Shown piece by piece: positions 23,980 to 32,718 of a DNA stretch of 54,110 nt. Made by a program: the position numbers and the translations under genes. The stretch covers positions 1 through 54,110 of the forward strand of contig NZ_BMGS01000017.1 of the NCBI RefSeq assembly GCF_014640315.1, in the 5' to 3' direction. Under the pieces are notes generated by a model that ran no database searches, was not told the DNA's origin, and saw nothing but the letters and a program-made list of their open reading frames with translations. Each line of letters begins with the position of its first letter. Within the stretch, counting starts at the first letter, position 1. The stretch comes from Hymenobacter glacieicola. Its GTDB lineage: Bacteria > Bacteroidota > Bacteroidia > Cytophagales > Hymenobacteraceae.

Positions 23980-25226
23980 GCGCCGCTGGTCACGTTGCCG
24001 CCCTGAGCCCGGTTTACCCGGGCAGTGCGGACGCCGCGGGTCAGCGGGCCACCCTGGGGGTGCTGGGGGGCGGCCAGCTGGGCCGGATGTTTGTGCATGC
24101 CGCCCAGCGCCTGGGCTACTTCACCGCCGTGCTGGACCCGGACGCGCAAAGCCCCGCCGGCCTGGTCAGCCACCACCATATCCAGACCGACTACCACGAC
24201 CCGGCCGGGCTGGCGCAACTCGCCGAGCTGAGCCAGGCCATCACCACCGAGTTTGAAAACGTGCCGGCCCAGGCCCTGCAAGCGCTGGCCTTGACCCGGC
24301 CCGTAGCGCCGGGGGCGGCCGTGGTGGGCATAGCCCAGAACCGCATCGAGGAAAAAGCCCACTTCGCCGCCTGCGCTGACCTGGCGGGGGTGAGCTGCGC
24401 GCCCTACGCGGTGATTGAAACGCCGGCCCAGCTGCAGGCTGTGCAGGCCGAGCGGGCGGAGTTGCTGCCCGGCATCCTGAAAACCGCGCGCCTGGGCTAC
24501 GACGGCAAGGGCCAGGTCCGCGTTCAGAATGCCGCGGAGCTGGCCGCGGCCTGGGCGGAGCTGGGCGGCGTGGCCTGCGTGCTGGAAAAGATGCTGCCGC
24601 TCATGGCCGAGTGCTCGGTGCTGGTGGCGCGCGGCTGGGACGGGCAAGTCGTCAGCTTTGCCCCGCAGCGCAACGTGCACGTCGATGGCATTCTGGCCGT
24701 GACCCACGCCTACGAAGGAAATATGCCGCCCGCCCTGGCCGATAGGGCCCGCGAGGCGGCCGTTTCCATTGCCCAGCATCTGGGTTACGTCGGGGTGCTG
24801 TGCGTCGAGTTTTTTGTGGTGGACGACGGCAGCGCGCAGGGCGGGCTGGTGGTGAACGAGATGGCCCCGCGCCCGCACAACAGCGGCCACTACACCCTGG
24901 ACGCCTGTGACGCCTCGCAGTTTGACTTGCAGGTTTATACCCTGGCGGGCTTGCCCCTGCCGGAGCCGCGCCAGCATTCCCCGGCCATCATGCTCAACCT
25001 GCTGGGCGACGTGTGGTTAAACGCGGGCGGGGGGCAGCGGGAGCCGGACTGGCGCTCCGTGCTGAGTTTGCCGGGCACCCACCTGCACCTGTACGGCAAG
25101 GCGCAGGCGCGCCCCGGCCGCAAGATGGGCCACCTGACCATCACCGGCCCGGATGTCGCCCGGGTTAAAGCCGTGGCGCGCCGCGCCGCCGGTCTGCTGG
25201 GCTTGCCGGGGCTGGACGACCTCTAG
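23976..25226 (+). CDS. purK: N5-carboxyaminoimidazole ribonucleotide synthase
   Basis: PurK uses ATP and bicarbonate to make N5-CAIR, the substrate of PurE. The 416-residue ATP-grasp protein shows LGVLGGGQLGRMF (about 27-39), TTEFENVP, KTARLGYDGKGQ (ATP-binding lysine and glycine loop), CSVLVAR, and the metal-binding NEMAPRPHNSGHYTLDAC. The N-terminus carries about 25 extra residues before the family start, so GTG/ATG choices further in are possible, but the ATGA overlap with purE favours 23976. Confidence 0.95.
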   Translation: MSAAGHVAALSPVYPGSADAAGQRATLGVLGGGQLGRMFVHAAQRLGYFTAVLDPDAQSPAGLVSHHHIQTDYHDPAGLAQLAELSQAITTEFENVPAQALQALALTRPVAPGAAVVGIAQNRIEEKAHFAACADLAGVSCAPYAVIETPAQLQAVQAERAELLPGILKTARLGYDGKGQVRVQNAAELAAAWAELGGVACVLEKMLPLMAECSVLVARGWDGQVVSFAPQRNVHVDGILAVTHAYEGNMPPALADRAREAAVSIAQHLGYVGVLCVEFFVVDDGSAQGGLVVNEMAPRPHNSGHYTLDACDASQFDLQVYTLAGLPLPEPRQHSPAIMLNLLGDVWLNAGGGQREPDWRSVLSLPGTHLHLYGKAQARPGRKMGHLTITGPDVARVKAVARRAAGLLGLPGLDDL

Positions 25227-25307
25227 AGGCCAGCGGCTGAGCGAGCACAAGTTAACCTTACGGTGAGGGTCTTCTCCTCGCCGCAAGGGGGTAGAGGCAC
25301 GCTACAA

Positions 25308-25332
25308 ACAGGACAGGACAGGACAGGACAGG
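25308..25332 (+). repeat. ACAGG pentanucleotide repeat, five units
   Basis: Five perfect ACAGG units in a row, 80 bp after purK. This is a simple-sequence tract of the kind that changes length by slippage. No gene overlaps it. Confidence 0.9.
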
Positions 25333-26085
25333 TGGCTTGCGGTTAAGCAGCTGCGCGCTACATAGGGTCAAAAGAAGGCCGATACGCCCGGGCTACAAAC
25401 CAGTGCCCGCCGTAGGCAGCGAATCGGACCGGCGCCAGCCCTTTGCCCTGACGAAGGCAGCCCGGGAGTTTGTTTGGTGCCGCCACGGCAAGCACCCGGG
25501 CTGCGCCGGGCAGTTAGGCCCGGTCAGGGGCGCACTAGCGGGGGGAGGGAAACCAACGCCTAGGCCAGTTGGCCGAACTTCGGCGGGGGCAGAGCGTCTC
25601 CGACTGCGCGCCTTTTTACCGCTTCTACGGCCCTTTGCGCTCCATCCCTTCCCCGAACCGAAACCAAGCTGGCTCGTGCTGCGCTTTACGCGGGAGCCTG
25701 CCCACCCCGGCAGGATGCCTGACGGGCGGCCGCATGGCTGTGCGGCGCGTGCTCCTGCGCACGGAAAACGCTGGTTTAGCGAAACAGTCCCGGCCCTTAC
25801 AATAAGTTGTTTTGTAGCTGAATGGGCCTGACAAAGCTTTTCGCCGGGAGCTTCTCATTCAGGGAAAGAAGCTTTGCAGCAAGCGGTTTAGCCGTGCGGG
25901 GATATAGCAGCGGTTACACCGTGCAGTAGTCCCCTGCATTTCTATGCAGGCAACTGTGCCCGTTGCTCCTGCATCTGCCGGCTGGGCGCCGCTGTCCGGC
26001 TAGGGTAGCGTGAACCTGCTGCAGCTTGCCCGCCGCGCGGAACCCGCAGCAGCTTGCGCTACTGCCACATCTAACCCCACTCCCC
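25333..26085. other. Gap without a supported gene
   Basis: Several open frames exist (for example a 164-codon frame at 25337-25831) because the DNA is GC-rich, but none has a recognisable domain or consistent third-position bias. I see no tRNA and no strong terminator. Confidence 0.45.
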
Positions 26086-26913
26086 GTGACTTCTTCCTTC
26101 CCGACCACCTCCCCGCAGCGGTATGCCCGCCTTGGAGGGGCCTTGTACCTGGCCATCATCGTATTTGGCGTGTTCTCCGAAGGGTTTGTCATGAGCAAGC
26201 TCTTGGTTGCGGGCGATGCGGCGGCAACCGCGCGCAACCTGCAGGCGGCACCGGGGCTATGGCAATGGGCCGTGGGGCTCAACGTGCTGCTCGTGCTGTG
26301 CGCCGTGCCCCTGCAGTGGATCGAGTACGTGCTGCTGCGGCCCGTCAGCCACCGCTTGGTGCTGCTGGCCCTGGTCCTGAACCTGGTGTCGCTATCGGTG
26401 GAATCGGTAAGCAAAGTGTTCCTGCTTTTGGTGCTGCCGACGCTGGAAAACCCGTCGTACGGGTCCGCCCTAGGCCCGCAGCAGGTGGCCGTGCTGGCCC
26501 ACCTGCTGCTGCAAGCGCACGGGGTAGCGTTCAACGTGGCCTTGCTGTTTTTCGGCCTCACCTGCCTGGTAAACGGCTACCTGATTTTCAAGTCGGGCTA
26601 CTTGCCCAAAGCCTTGGGCGTGGGGCTGCAAGCGGCGGGCGCAGGCTACCTGGTAAGCTGCGGGGCGGCGCTGTTTGCCCCGGCCCTGGCGGGGGTGCTC
26701 CTGCCGGCGCTCTTGCTGCTGCCCTTCGCCGGCGAATTGTCCTTGAGTCTGTGGCTGCTGCTCAAGGGGGTGAACACGGCCGCCTGGATGTCCTTATGTT
26801 CAGCGAAAGAAGGCGTAGCTTTTAAGGCAAGACACGTGGTGACCGAGCACCAGCAGGTGACTGCCGGCATCGCCGCCAACTCGCCCGTGAGCAGGCCGCG
26901 AACCCGCCCTTGA
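26086..26913 (+). CDS. DUF4386 family integral membrane protein
   Basis: The protein has about seven membrane segments. Landmarks of DUF4386 are visible: RYARLGGALYLAIIVFGVFSEGFV, the GDAAATARNLQAAP loop, a FFGLTCLVNGYLIFKSGYLPK segment split by short turns, and a Leu-rich last segment. The function of the family is unknown. A GTG at 26086 is taken as start since DUF4386 proteins begin just before RYARL; an ATG at 26026 in frame would add 20 residues. It is convergent with the HxlR gene. Confidence 0.82.
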   Translation: MTSSFPTTSPQRYARLGGALYLAIIVFGVFSEGFVMSKLLVAGDAAATARNLQAAPGLWQWAVGLNVLLVLCAVPLQWIEYVLLRPVSHRLVLLALVLNLVSLSVESVSKVFLLLVLPTLENPSYGSALGPQQVAVLAHLLLQAHGVAFNVALLFFGLTCLVNGYLIFKSGYLPKALGVGLQAAGAGYLVSCGAALFAPALAGVLLPALLLLPFAGELSLSLWLLLKGVNTAAWMSLCSAKEGVAFKARHVVTEHQQVTAGIAANSPVSRPRTRP

Positions 26914-26976
26914 ACCGCCCGCCCAAACTCTTAACCAAGGCCACTGCTTACGCTCGCAACAACTGGCGAAGCTAAC

Positions 26977-27009
26977 CAACGGCCCCTAACTGATGTCAGG
27001 GGCCATTGG
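26977..27009. terminator. Terminator-like hairpin between convergent genes
   Basis: CCAA-C-GGCCCCT (26977-26987) pairs with AGGGGCC-A-TTGG (26998-27008) around a 10-nt loop, with one mismatch. It lies between the DUF4386 gene and the HxlR gene, which point at each other. No T-run is present. Confidence 0.5.
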
Positions 27010-27109
27010 GGTGCCACGGGGGCGGGGGGTAGCGCGGGCCGGGACCGGCAGTACGCGCAACTAACCGAAATTCAGGGCCTTGCGCAACGCAGAAGCGTAG
27101 CGGCCCGGC

Positions 27110-27511
27110 CTATTCACCCAGTGGAGCAGCAACGCCCTGCAGCCCGGCCTCGTCGTTGACCGGGTGCCCGGCGGCGCACGCCGGGTGGGCGCGCGTGTAG
27201 TGCCGCAGCCCCCAGGAGTAGAGGGCTTCCAGCACGGGCTGTAGGGTTTGGCCGTAGGGGCTGAGGCTGTACTCCACCCGGGGCGGTACCTCGGCGTAGA
27301 CCTGCCGCCGGACAATGCCATCCTGCTCCAGCTCTTTTAGCTGCTGGGTCAAGACTTTCTGCGACACGGCCACGGCCCGCTGCAACTGGCCAAAGCGCAG
27401 GGTGCCATCCTTAAGGTAGAGCAGAATGCTCGTCTTCCATTTACCGCCCACCAGGTCTACGGTGGCGGAAACGGCGCAGGTGTACTGTTTTTTTACTTTA
27501 TCTTCTTCCAT
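27110..27511 (-). CDS. HxlR-family transcriptional regulator
   Basis: The 133-residue winged-helix protein has the HxlR core: Cys12 (YTCAVSATVDLVGGKWK), ILLYLKDGTLRFGQL, ISQKVLTQQLKELE-type recognition helix (VSQKVLTQQLKELEQDG) and the PRVEYSLSPYG wing. Cys12 matches the cysteine that senses quinone or disulfide stress in HypR/YodB relatives. The ATG at 27511 gives the family-length protein; an upstream ATG adds 50 odd residues. It is divergent from a nitroreductase gene and likely represses it through a palindrome at 27566-27586. Confidence 0.88.
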   Translation of the reverse strand: MEEDKVKKQYTCAVSATVDLVGGKWKTSILLYLKDGTLRFGQLQRAVAVSQKVLTQQLKELEQDGIVRRQVYAEVPPRVEYSLSPYGQTLQPVLEALYSWGLRHYTRAHPACAAGHPVNDEAGLQGVAAPLGE

Positions 27512-27565
27512 ACTAGGTTGACTATCAGCAATAGTTTCCTTGGGGAAACAACCTGATAAAAAGGT

Positions 27566-27586
27566 GCCTACTTGACAAAAGTAGGC
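27566..27586. promoter_or_regulatory. Palindromic operator in the HxlR/nitroreductase gap
   Basis: GCCTACTT (27566-27573), GACAA and AAGTAGGC (27579-27586) form a perfect 8-5-8 palindrome midway between the divergent starts. TTG (27572-27574) and CACTTTTG (27596-27603) nearby resemble Bacteroidota -33 and -7 elements with about 21 bp between them, so binding here would block the nitroreductase promoter. Confidence 0.6.
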
Positions 27587-27719
27587 TAACCGGCACACTT
27601 TTGCTCCGGCATTACGGCGTAAACCAACCGCCACGTGCTGGTCTGGCCCCACGGGTAGCACTGCCGGCCCTACCGGCGGCCTGCCCGGCCCTTTTTGTCT
27701 TACTCTTTAGGTTTTTCCC

Positions 27720-28352
27720 ATGGACTTTGCTGCTGCTTTGAACTGGCGCTACGCTGCCAAACACTTTACTGGCCAGGCGGTACCCGCCGCTAAGGTCGAC
27801 GCCATCCTCAACGCCATTCGCCTGGCGGCTTCCTCCACCGGCATCCAACCCTACGAAATCATGGTGGTTTCGAACCCCGCGCTTAAAGGGCGCATCCACG
27901 AGCAGGCCTGCCAGCAGCCGCAAATCGTGGAAGGTTCCCACCTGCTGGTGTTTGCGGCCCAGCAGACCCTGAGCGCGGCCGACGTGGATACCTACCTGGA
28001 GCGCATCGCGCGGGTGCGGCAGGTGCCGCTGGACTCGCTAACGGGCTTTGGCGATGCCATCAGGGGGGGCCTGCTGACCATGAGCCCCGAAGCGTATGCC
28101 GCGTGGGCCGCCCGCCAGGCCTACATTGCCCTGGGGTACGGCATCGTGGCCGCCGCGGTGGAGCAAGTCGATACCTGCGCCTTGGAGGGCTTCAACCCAG
28201 CGGCGCTGGACCAGGTGCTGGGCTTGCCCGAGCGCAACCTGCGCAGTGCCGTGGTGCTGGCGTTGGGCTACCGCGACGAGGCAAAGGACTTTTTGGCAAC
28301 GGCGAAGAAGGTGCGCAAGACCCGCCATGAGCTGTTCACCGAGCTGGCCTAG
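27720..28352 (+). CDS. Nitroreductase-family NAD(P)H oxidoreductase
   Basis: An FMN-dependent nitroreductase of 210 residues. Family marks are the N-terminal NWRYAAKHFTGQAV (Arg for FMN phosphate), AASSTGIQPYEIMVV, the AARQAYIALGYGIVAAAVEQVDTCALEGF helix and turn, and the final LALGYRDEAKDFLATAKKVRK. It is similar to NfsB/YdgI-type enzymes that reduce quinones, nitro compounds or electrophiles. Its position opposite an HxlR regulator with a conserved cysteine fits induction by reactive electrophiles; this is inference. Confidence 0.9.
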   Translation: MDFAAALNWRYAAKHFTGQAVPAAKVDAILNAIRLAASSTGIQPYEIMVVSNPALKGRIHEQACQQPQIVEGSHLLVFAAQQTLSAADVDTYLERIARVRQVPLDSLTGFGDAIRGGLLTMSPEAYAAWAARQAYIALGYGIVAAAVEQVDTCALEGFNPAALDQVLGLPERNLRSAVVLALGYRDEAKDFLATAKKVRKTRHELFTELA

Positions 28353-28477
28353 CGCAACCCGCGGCCAGCATCCGTTGAGCCGTCCGCCCGGAGGGATTTT
28401 CCTTACCGATCCTTCCTGCTGCTACTCGGGTGCTCCCCCGCCAGCTAGGGCTACCGGGCAAAGCGCTACCTACTCGT

Positions 28478-28690
28478 TTAGGGCATTATCTCCCGCTGCC
28501 GGCAACTGCGCAGCCATTCTTCGGCTTCTTCTAGCCGGTGGAAAAACTGCAACACCAGCGCCCCAACCAGAGGCGACGGAAACGAGCGGGTGAGAATATC
28601 CGAGCCCGCGTCCTGCCGCACCACGTGGGCAACGTAGCGCGGGCCCGGCCACAGCCCGGCTTGCTACCTCCCGGTGGCGATCCAACCAGG
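28478..28690 (-). pseudogene. Broken SpoIIAA/STAS-like gene
   Basis: On the minus strand a frame ending at TAA 28478-28480 reads RYVAHVVRQDAGSDI and then FPSPLVGALVLQFFHRLEEA, EEWLRSC, like the C-terminal half of the 140-residue protein at 32296. The N-terminal part (PWLDRHREVASRAV) is in another frame, and a TAG precedes the first block, so a frameshift has broken it. Its 5' part would overlap the promoter of the DUF92 gene. Confidence 0.55.
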
Positions 28691-28710
28691 GGAGGCTTAC
28701 CTTTGGGCGT

Positions 28711-29433
28711 ATGACTTCTTTGTTTCGCCTTGCTGGGCTGGTGCTGGTGCTGGCCCTGGGCATGAGCTACTGCGCGCGGGCCGGCAAGCTAACCCCGGCC
28801 GGGGTCTGGGTGGGTGGCCTGCTGGGCGTACTCATCTTTCTGGGCAGTGGCTTTGCCGGTCTTGCTTTGCTGGGTTTGTTTTTTGTCCTGGGCTCGGCGG
28901 CCTCGGCCTGGAAAGTAGCCGACAAGCGGCGGCTGGGCCTGGCCGAAGCCAACAAAGGGCGCCGCACGGCGGGCCAGGTGCTGGCCAACGCCGGCGTGGC
29001 CGGCCTGCTGGGGCTGCTTGCCTGGCAGTGGCCCCCGCAGGCGCCCCTGCTGGGGCTGATGATAGCCGGCAGCTTTGCCGCCGCAACGGCCGATACCCTG
29101 TCCTCGGAGCTGGGCAACGTCTACGGCCGGCGCTACTACCACCTGCTGACCCTGAAGCCCGCCCGGCGGGGCCCGAACGGAGTGGTCAGCCTGGAGGGAA
29201 CCCTGCTGGGCGGGGTTGGCAGCGCCCTGATTGCCGGGGCCTACGGCGTGGCGGCGGGATGGGGCCCGGCCGGCTGGTGGCTGCTGCTCGCCGGCACGGC
29301 CGGCAACCTGGTCGACTCGGTGCTCGGGGCCACGTTCGAGCGCCGGGGCCAACTCACCAACAACGGGGTCAATTTCCTGAACACCCTGACCGGGGCCCTG
29401 ACGGCGGGGGCATTGGCCCTGCTGGTCCGGTAA
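28711..29433 (+). CDS. DUF92 (TMEM19/VTE6-like) membrane protein
   Basis: The 240-residue membrane protein has about six to seven hydrophobic segments and the DUF92 signatures: SAWKVADKRR, the cytosolic EANKGRRTAGQVLANAGVAG loop, ADTLSSELG, the PARRGPNGVVSLEGTLLG loop and LVDSVLGATFERRG near the end. Plant VTE6 relatives phosphorylate phytyl phosphate; prokaryotic members are untested. It could act in isoprenoid-alcohol salvage, but that is inference. It stands alone upstream of the iteron array. Confidence 0.88.
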   Translation: MTSLFRLAGLVLVLALGMSYCARAGKLTPAGVWVGGLLGVLIFLGSGFAGLALLGLFFVLGSAASAWKVADKRRLGLAEANKGRRTAGQVLANAGVAGLLGLLAWQWPPQAPLLGLMIAGSFAAATADTLSSELGNVYGRRYYHLLTLKPARRGPNGVVSLEGTLLGGVGSALIAGAYGVAAGWGPAGWWLLLAGTAGNLVDSVLGATFERRGQLTNNGVNFLNTLTGALTAGALALLVR

Positions 29434-29622
29434 CGTAGCGGCCGGCCAAGCTCCGGCCAGCGGGGTAGGGGAGGGAAAACCCGCCGGGCAGCAAGTACCG
29501 GGGCGGGAGCTACGCTATCAAATAAACCGGGGAAAAAGGGGCGGGGCACGGCGGGCGCGGGCAACAAAAGCACCGATTCGGCGGCGAGGCCGGCCAGGCT
29601 AGCCTACTGGGGCCAGCCCCGG

Positions 29623-30165
29623 AGTGCCATTTTTCACGCAGATGCTGGAAGAGTCCGGCCGGGTAAGGCCGCCGGGTAGCAGGCGGGGGAGTGCCATTTT
29701 TCACGCAGACGCCCCGAGAGATGCTATGTGCCTGGGTTGGTGAATTTTCCCGCCCCGGGGGCCGTCCCCAACCGGGGGCCGGCTAGCTTAAAGCCGGCTT
29801 TTCGGGGGAAGAGGACGCTAAAAGCCGGCCGGCCATTTTTTCTCATTTCTTTCAAAAAAAATCAGAATCTCTTCTGTCTTCTTAAGCTCTTCTATTCTAT
29901 TCTATTCTATATTCAGGGAGCTGTAACTAGTTGAAAACCAGAAAGTAAACCCCATTATCTGCGTGAAAAATGGCACTCTGCTGCGTGAAAAATGGCACTC
30001 TGCTGCGTGAGAACTGGCACCACTGCGTGAAAAACGGCACCATCTGCGTGAGAAACGGCACTGATCCGGCTGCGTGCCCGGTTACTGCGTGAAAAATGGC
30101 ACCGCCGGGTTCCGGTTCCCATCTGCGTGAAAAATGGCACTCCCCCGGCGGATTTGCGTGAACGA
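29623..30165. other. Plasmid-type replication origin with iterons
   Basis: A 19-20 bp unit with core CTGCGTGAAAAATGGCAC recurs. Two inverted copies lie at 29623-29642 and 29690-29709. Direct copies begin near 29959, 29981, 30003, 30023, 30044, 30085 and 30123; degenerate ones lie near 30070 and 30154. The first five direct copies are spaced 20-22 bp, about two helical turns, as iterons bound by a Rep initiator are. Between the inverted and direct groups is an AT-rich stretch (29838-29925). A Rep_3-type gene starts 57 bp downstream. Confidence 0.85.
29838..29925. other. AT-rich unwinding-type region with TTCTA repeats
   Basis: The stretch is strikingly AT-rich for this window, containing an A8 run, T-rich tracts and four tandem TTCTA units at 29890-29909. 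Its place between inverted and direct iterons fits a DNA unwinding element of a plasmid origin. Confidence 0.65.
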
Positions 30166-30221
30166 CGATACGTTTTCACGCCGGTGCGTATATTTAGCTC
30201 AAACCCGCCTTTGCCGTCCCT

Positions 30222-31258
30222 ATGCCCCCGGTTCCTCCCGCCGCTGCCGCCGCCACGCTCTACCCCCGGGCCTACCAGGCCAACGCCCTGGTTCGGGCCC
30301 CGCTCAAGCTTACCCACGTGGAGGCCCGCATCTTTGCCCTGGCCCTGGGCTGCATTCACCAGGACCAGACCGAGCTGCCCGGCATCTCCATTCCCCTGAG
30401 CCGGGTGATGACCCAGAAGAAGGGGGGCAGCGTGTACGAGACCATCCGGGATGCCTGCAAAAGCCTCATGTCCAAGGTTGTCAGCATCGAGTCGCAGACC
30501 GGCAACAAAAAGCGCTTTACGGCCTACTCCATTATCAGCTACATCGACCTGAACGAGGGCACGGGCTTTCTGACGGGCAACTTTGCCCCGGAATCCTGCT
30601 CCAGCTGGCCGAGCAGTACACCCACGTCGAGATTGAAACCCTGCTGACGCTGAAGTCCGCCCACGCCCACCGCCTGTACTGGCTGCTCAAGTCCTGGGAC
30701 GACGTGGGGCTCTGGGAAGTAGATTTCGGCATCCTGCGCAAGCAGATCCTGGGCGACGACAACGACGTGACGTACACGCTCTTCTATGACTTTAAGCGCT
30801 ACGTGCTCGAGCCGGCCCTGCGCGAGCTGCACTCCCTGGGCTGGATGGTGGCTTACGAGCCCCTGAAGGAAGGCAAGAAGGTGCACGCCGTGCGCTTCTC
30901 CATTCCCAAGCCCCAGGCCCTGCTCGACGAGCAGGGGCAGCCCATCGTGCCGCCCAAAACCACGAGCCGGCCCCGCCCCGGGGAAAAGCAGATGAGCCTG
31001 GCCCTGGCCGCCGAGCTGCCCACCCTGCAGCAGCGCATTGTCACGCGCCTGCACAAGCTCAAGATGACGGACGGGCAGATTCAGCACGTGCTCGACTTTA
31101 TGGGCGACGACGAGGCCAAGATTGCCAAGCTCATGAAGATCAGCCACCCCCTGCTGCGCGACTTCGAGGCCGGCAACAAGGTGTTTGACAACCTGGGCGG
31201 GGCGGCGGTTAATTTGCTGAAAGCCGAGTTTCCCGGCTTGTATCCCGTCCTGAAATAA
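30222..31258 (+). pseudogene. rep: Rep_3-type replication initiator, frameshifted
   Basis: The product would be about 345 residues, a double winged-helix RepB/Rep_3 initiator. The N-terminal part (ANALVRAPLKLTHVEARIFALALG, YETIRDACKSLMSK, RFTAYSIISYIDLNEG) is in one frame up to about 30590. The rest (LLQLAEQYTHVEIETLLTL, HAHRLYWLLKSW, LEPALRELHSLGWMVAYEP) continues in another frame. Adding one base near 30589-30594 (NFAPE then ILLQLAEQ) restores one reading frame. No slippery heptamer is visible, so this is a mutation or a sequencing error. Its upstream iterons make it a plasmid initiator. Confidence 0.85.
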
Positions 31259-31355
31259 GCTTGCTCCCGCGCTGGGTAGCCCGGGTGCGGGCGGGTAGGT
31301 TCCGCGGGAATTCCCCTTTTCTTTTTTATCCTGGTATCATCCTTGTTGTAAGCCG

Positions 31356-31694
31356 ATGAGCGCGACTTCTCCTCCCGAATGCTTTGTGCACCACGTGTTG
31401 TTTTACACCCGGCCGGGGGCCAGCGCCGCCGACAAGGCCGCCTTGCTGGCCGGGCTGCAACGGCTCCGGGCCATCCCCTCGATCCGCCTGGCCCACCTTG
31501 GTACGCCGGCCCTGACCAACCGCCCGGTGATTGAGCGCACCTACACCTACTCCTGGCTGTGCTTCTTTGACAGTGCCGAGCAGGAAGAGCTCTACCAGCG
31601 CCATCCCCTTCACGACGAGTTTCGCCAAACCTGCGCCCCCTACTGGGAGAAAGTGGTGATTTACGACTCGATTGGCCCGCGGGAGGAGCGGTAG
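31356..31694 (+). CDS. Dabb (stress-responsive A/B barrel) protein
   Basis: The 112-residue product matches the Dabb ferredoxin-like fold: FVHHVLFYTRPGASAADKAALLAGLQRL, a hydrophobic YTYSWLCFFDSAEQEELYQRHPLHDEF block and a closing WEKVVIYDSI strand. Dabb proteins form dimeric barrels; some are polyketide cyclases or olivetolic-acid cyclase-like, and many have no known role. The gene stands alone behind the broken rep gene. Confidence 0.85.
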   Translation: MSATSPPECFVHHVLFYTRPGASAADKAALLAGLQRLRAIPSIRLAHLGTPALTNRPVIERTYTYSWLCFFDSAEQEELYQRHPLHDEFRQTCAPYWEKVVIYDSIGPREER

Positions 31695-32061
31695 CACGCT
31701 TCCCCGGCCTGGGGCCCAAGAGCGCCCCAGGGCCAGGGGCCGGAAACTCAAGCGGGCAGGCTTTTCGGCATTAGGCGCTTTTCCGCGCGCGGCGGAGTCG
31801 GCGGCCTCGGGCTGCTCGGGGGGCTGGTTTCTGGTAGCAACGTTCCTGGCCAGGACCGAGGTCGGGACTTGGCGAGCCGGGGACCGCCGTGCCAAGGTTG
31901 CCCGGGCCAGCTAGGCAAATAGGGTGCGGCGGCCGCTGGTCGGCACCTCGCGCAGCAGCAGCTATAAGCCGGTTTTGGAAAGCGCCTGCACAACTGGCCT
32001 GGTAAAGCCAACCCAGTACCCAGCTACCCGACCCGCACCAGTTCGTCTGCTTCCGAGCGGG

Positions 32062-32142
32062 TGCCGCCCCGGCCGGTCCGGCGCAGCCCCACGCTGCCCG
32101 AAAAGCACTCGGTTTCAACGCGGAGGACCGGCCGGGGCGGCA
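32062..32142. repeat. 18-bp perfect inverted repeat, 45-nt loop
   Basis: TGCCGCCCCGGCCGGTCC (32062-32079) is matched exactly by its reverse complement at 32125-32142. It lies in the 600-bp gap between the Dabb gene and the next plus-strand gene, which otherwise has no recognisable content. Confidence 0.75.
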
Positions 32143-32295
32143 GCCTCTTCAGCAGGTTGCACTAGCCCATGTTCAGTAAAACACGTATAATGTTGCGGTT
32201 TGTTGTTCCGCATCCCTTCCTGACTTTTTCCGGTCAAACATCCGGGGGCCGCTGCTCGGGTCGCCCTGCTCCCGCCGGATAGGGTACCTTACGCC

Positions 32296-32718
32296 ATGGA
32301 TCTAGTACGTTACATGCCAGCCGGGACCGTGGGAGTAGATTCCGCGGGGTTCGTCCACCTGAGCTGGGGGCCGGGCTCCCAGGACTGCGCGGCGGCGCGG
32401 GCCGTGTTTGACGAGGTCCTGCGCCTGCTGCAGGTCTCGGGCTGCCACAAGCTGCTGACGGATCAGCGCCGGCGTGCTCCCGCCACGGAGGAGTACATGG
32501 GCTGGCTGCTGGTGGACTGGCTGCCCCGGGCGGGCACAAACCAGCTGCTCACCCAGGTCGCGGTGGTTGCGGCCAGGCCCCTGCACCTGCGCCTGCAGTC
32601 CCTGGACATCAGCTCGGAAGGGCAGCGCCGCTACGGTATTGTCACCCGGTACTTTGACGGCCTGGAAGAAGCCCGCCAGTGGCTGCAGGGCACTAACCGG
32701 CCGCCGGTGGTTTCCTGA
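32296..32718 (+). CDS. SpoIIAA/STAS-like small protein
   Basis: The 140-residue cytoplasmic product alternates strands and helices as in STAS/SpoIIAA folds: GFVHLSWGPGSQD, AVFDEVLRLLQVSGCHKLLTD, WLLVDWLPRAG and a final YFDGLEEARQWLQ helix. Many Hymenobacter-like genomes hold multiple copies of such proteins, whose role is unknown. In this window an intact distant relative lies at 36621 and a broken one at 28478. Family assignment is from pattern, not from a search. Confidence 0.65.
   Translation: MDLVRYMPAGTVGVDSAGFVHLSWGPGSQDCAAARAVFDEVLRLLQVSGCHKLLTDQRRRAPATEEYMGWLLVDWLPRAGTNQLLTQVAVVAARPLHLRLQSLDISSEGQRRYGIVTRYFDGLEEARQWLQGTNRPPVVS

Noticed and set aside
25337..25831. 164-codon frame after purK
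   Set aside because: Overlaps several other open frames in GC-rich DNA, with no domain or codon bias.
29623..30165. Repeat array that looks like a CRISPR
   Set aside because: Units touch or nearly touch with 20-22 bp period, occur in both orientations, have no equal-length unique spacers and no cas genes; a rep gene follows. Iterons fit better.
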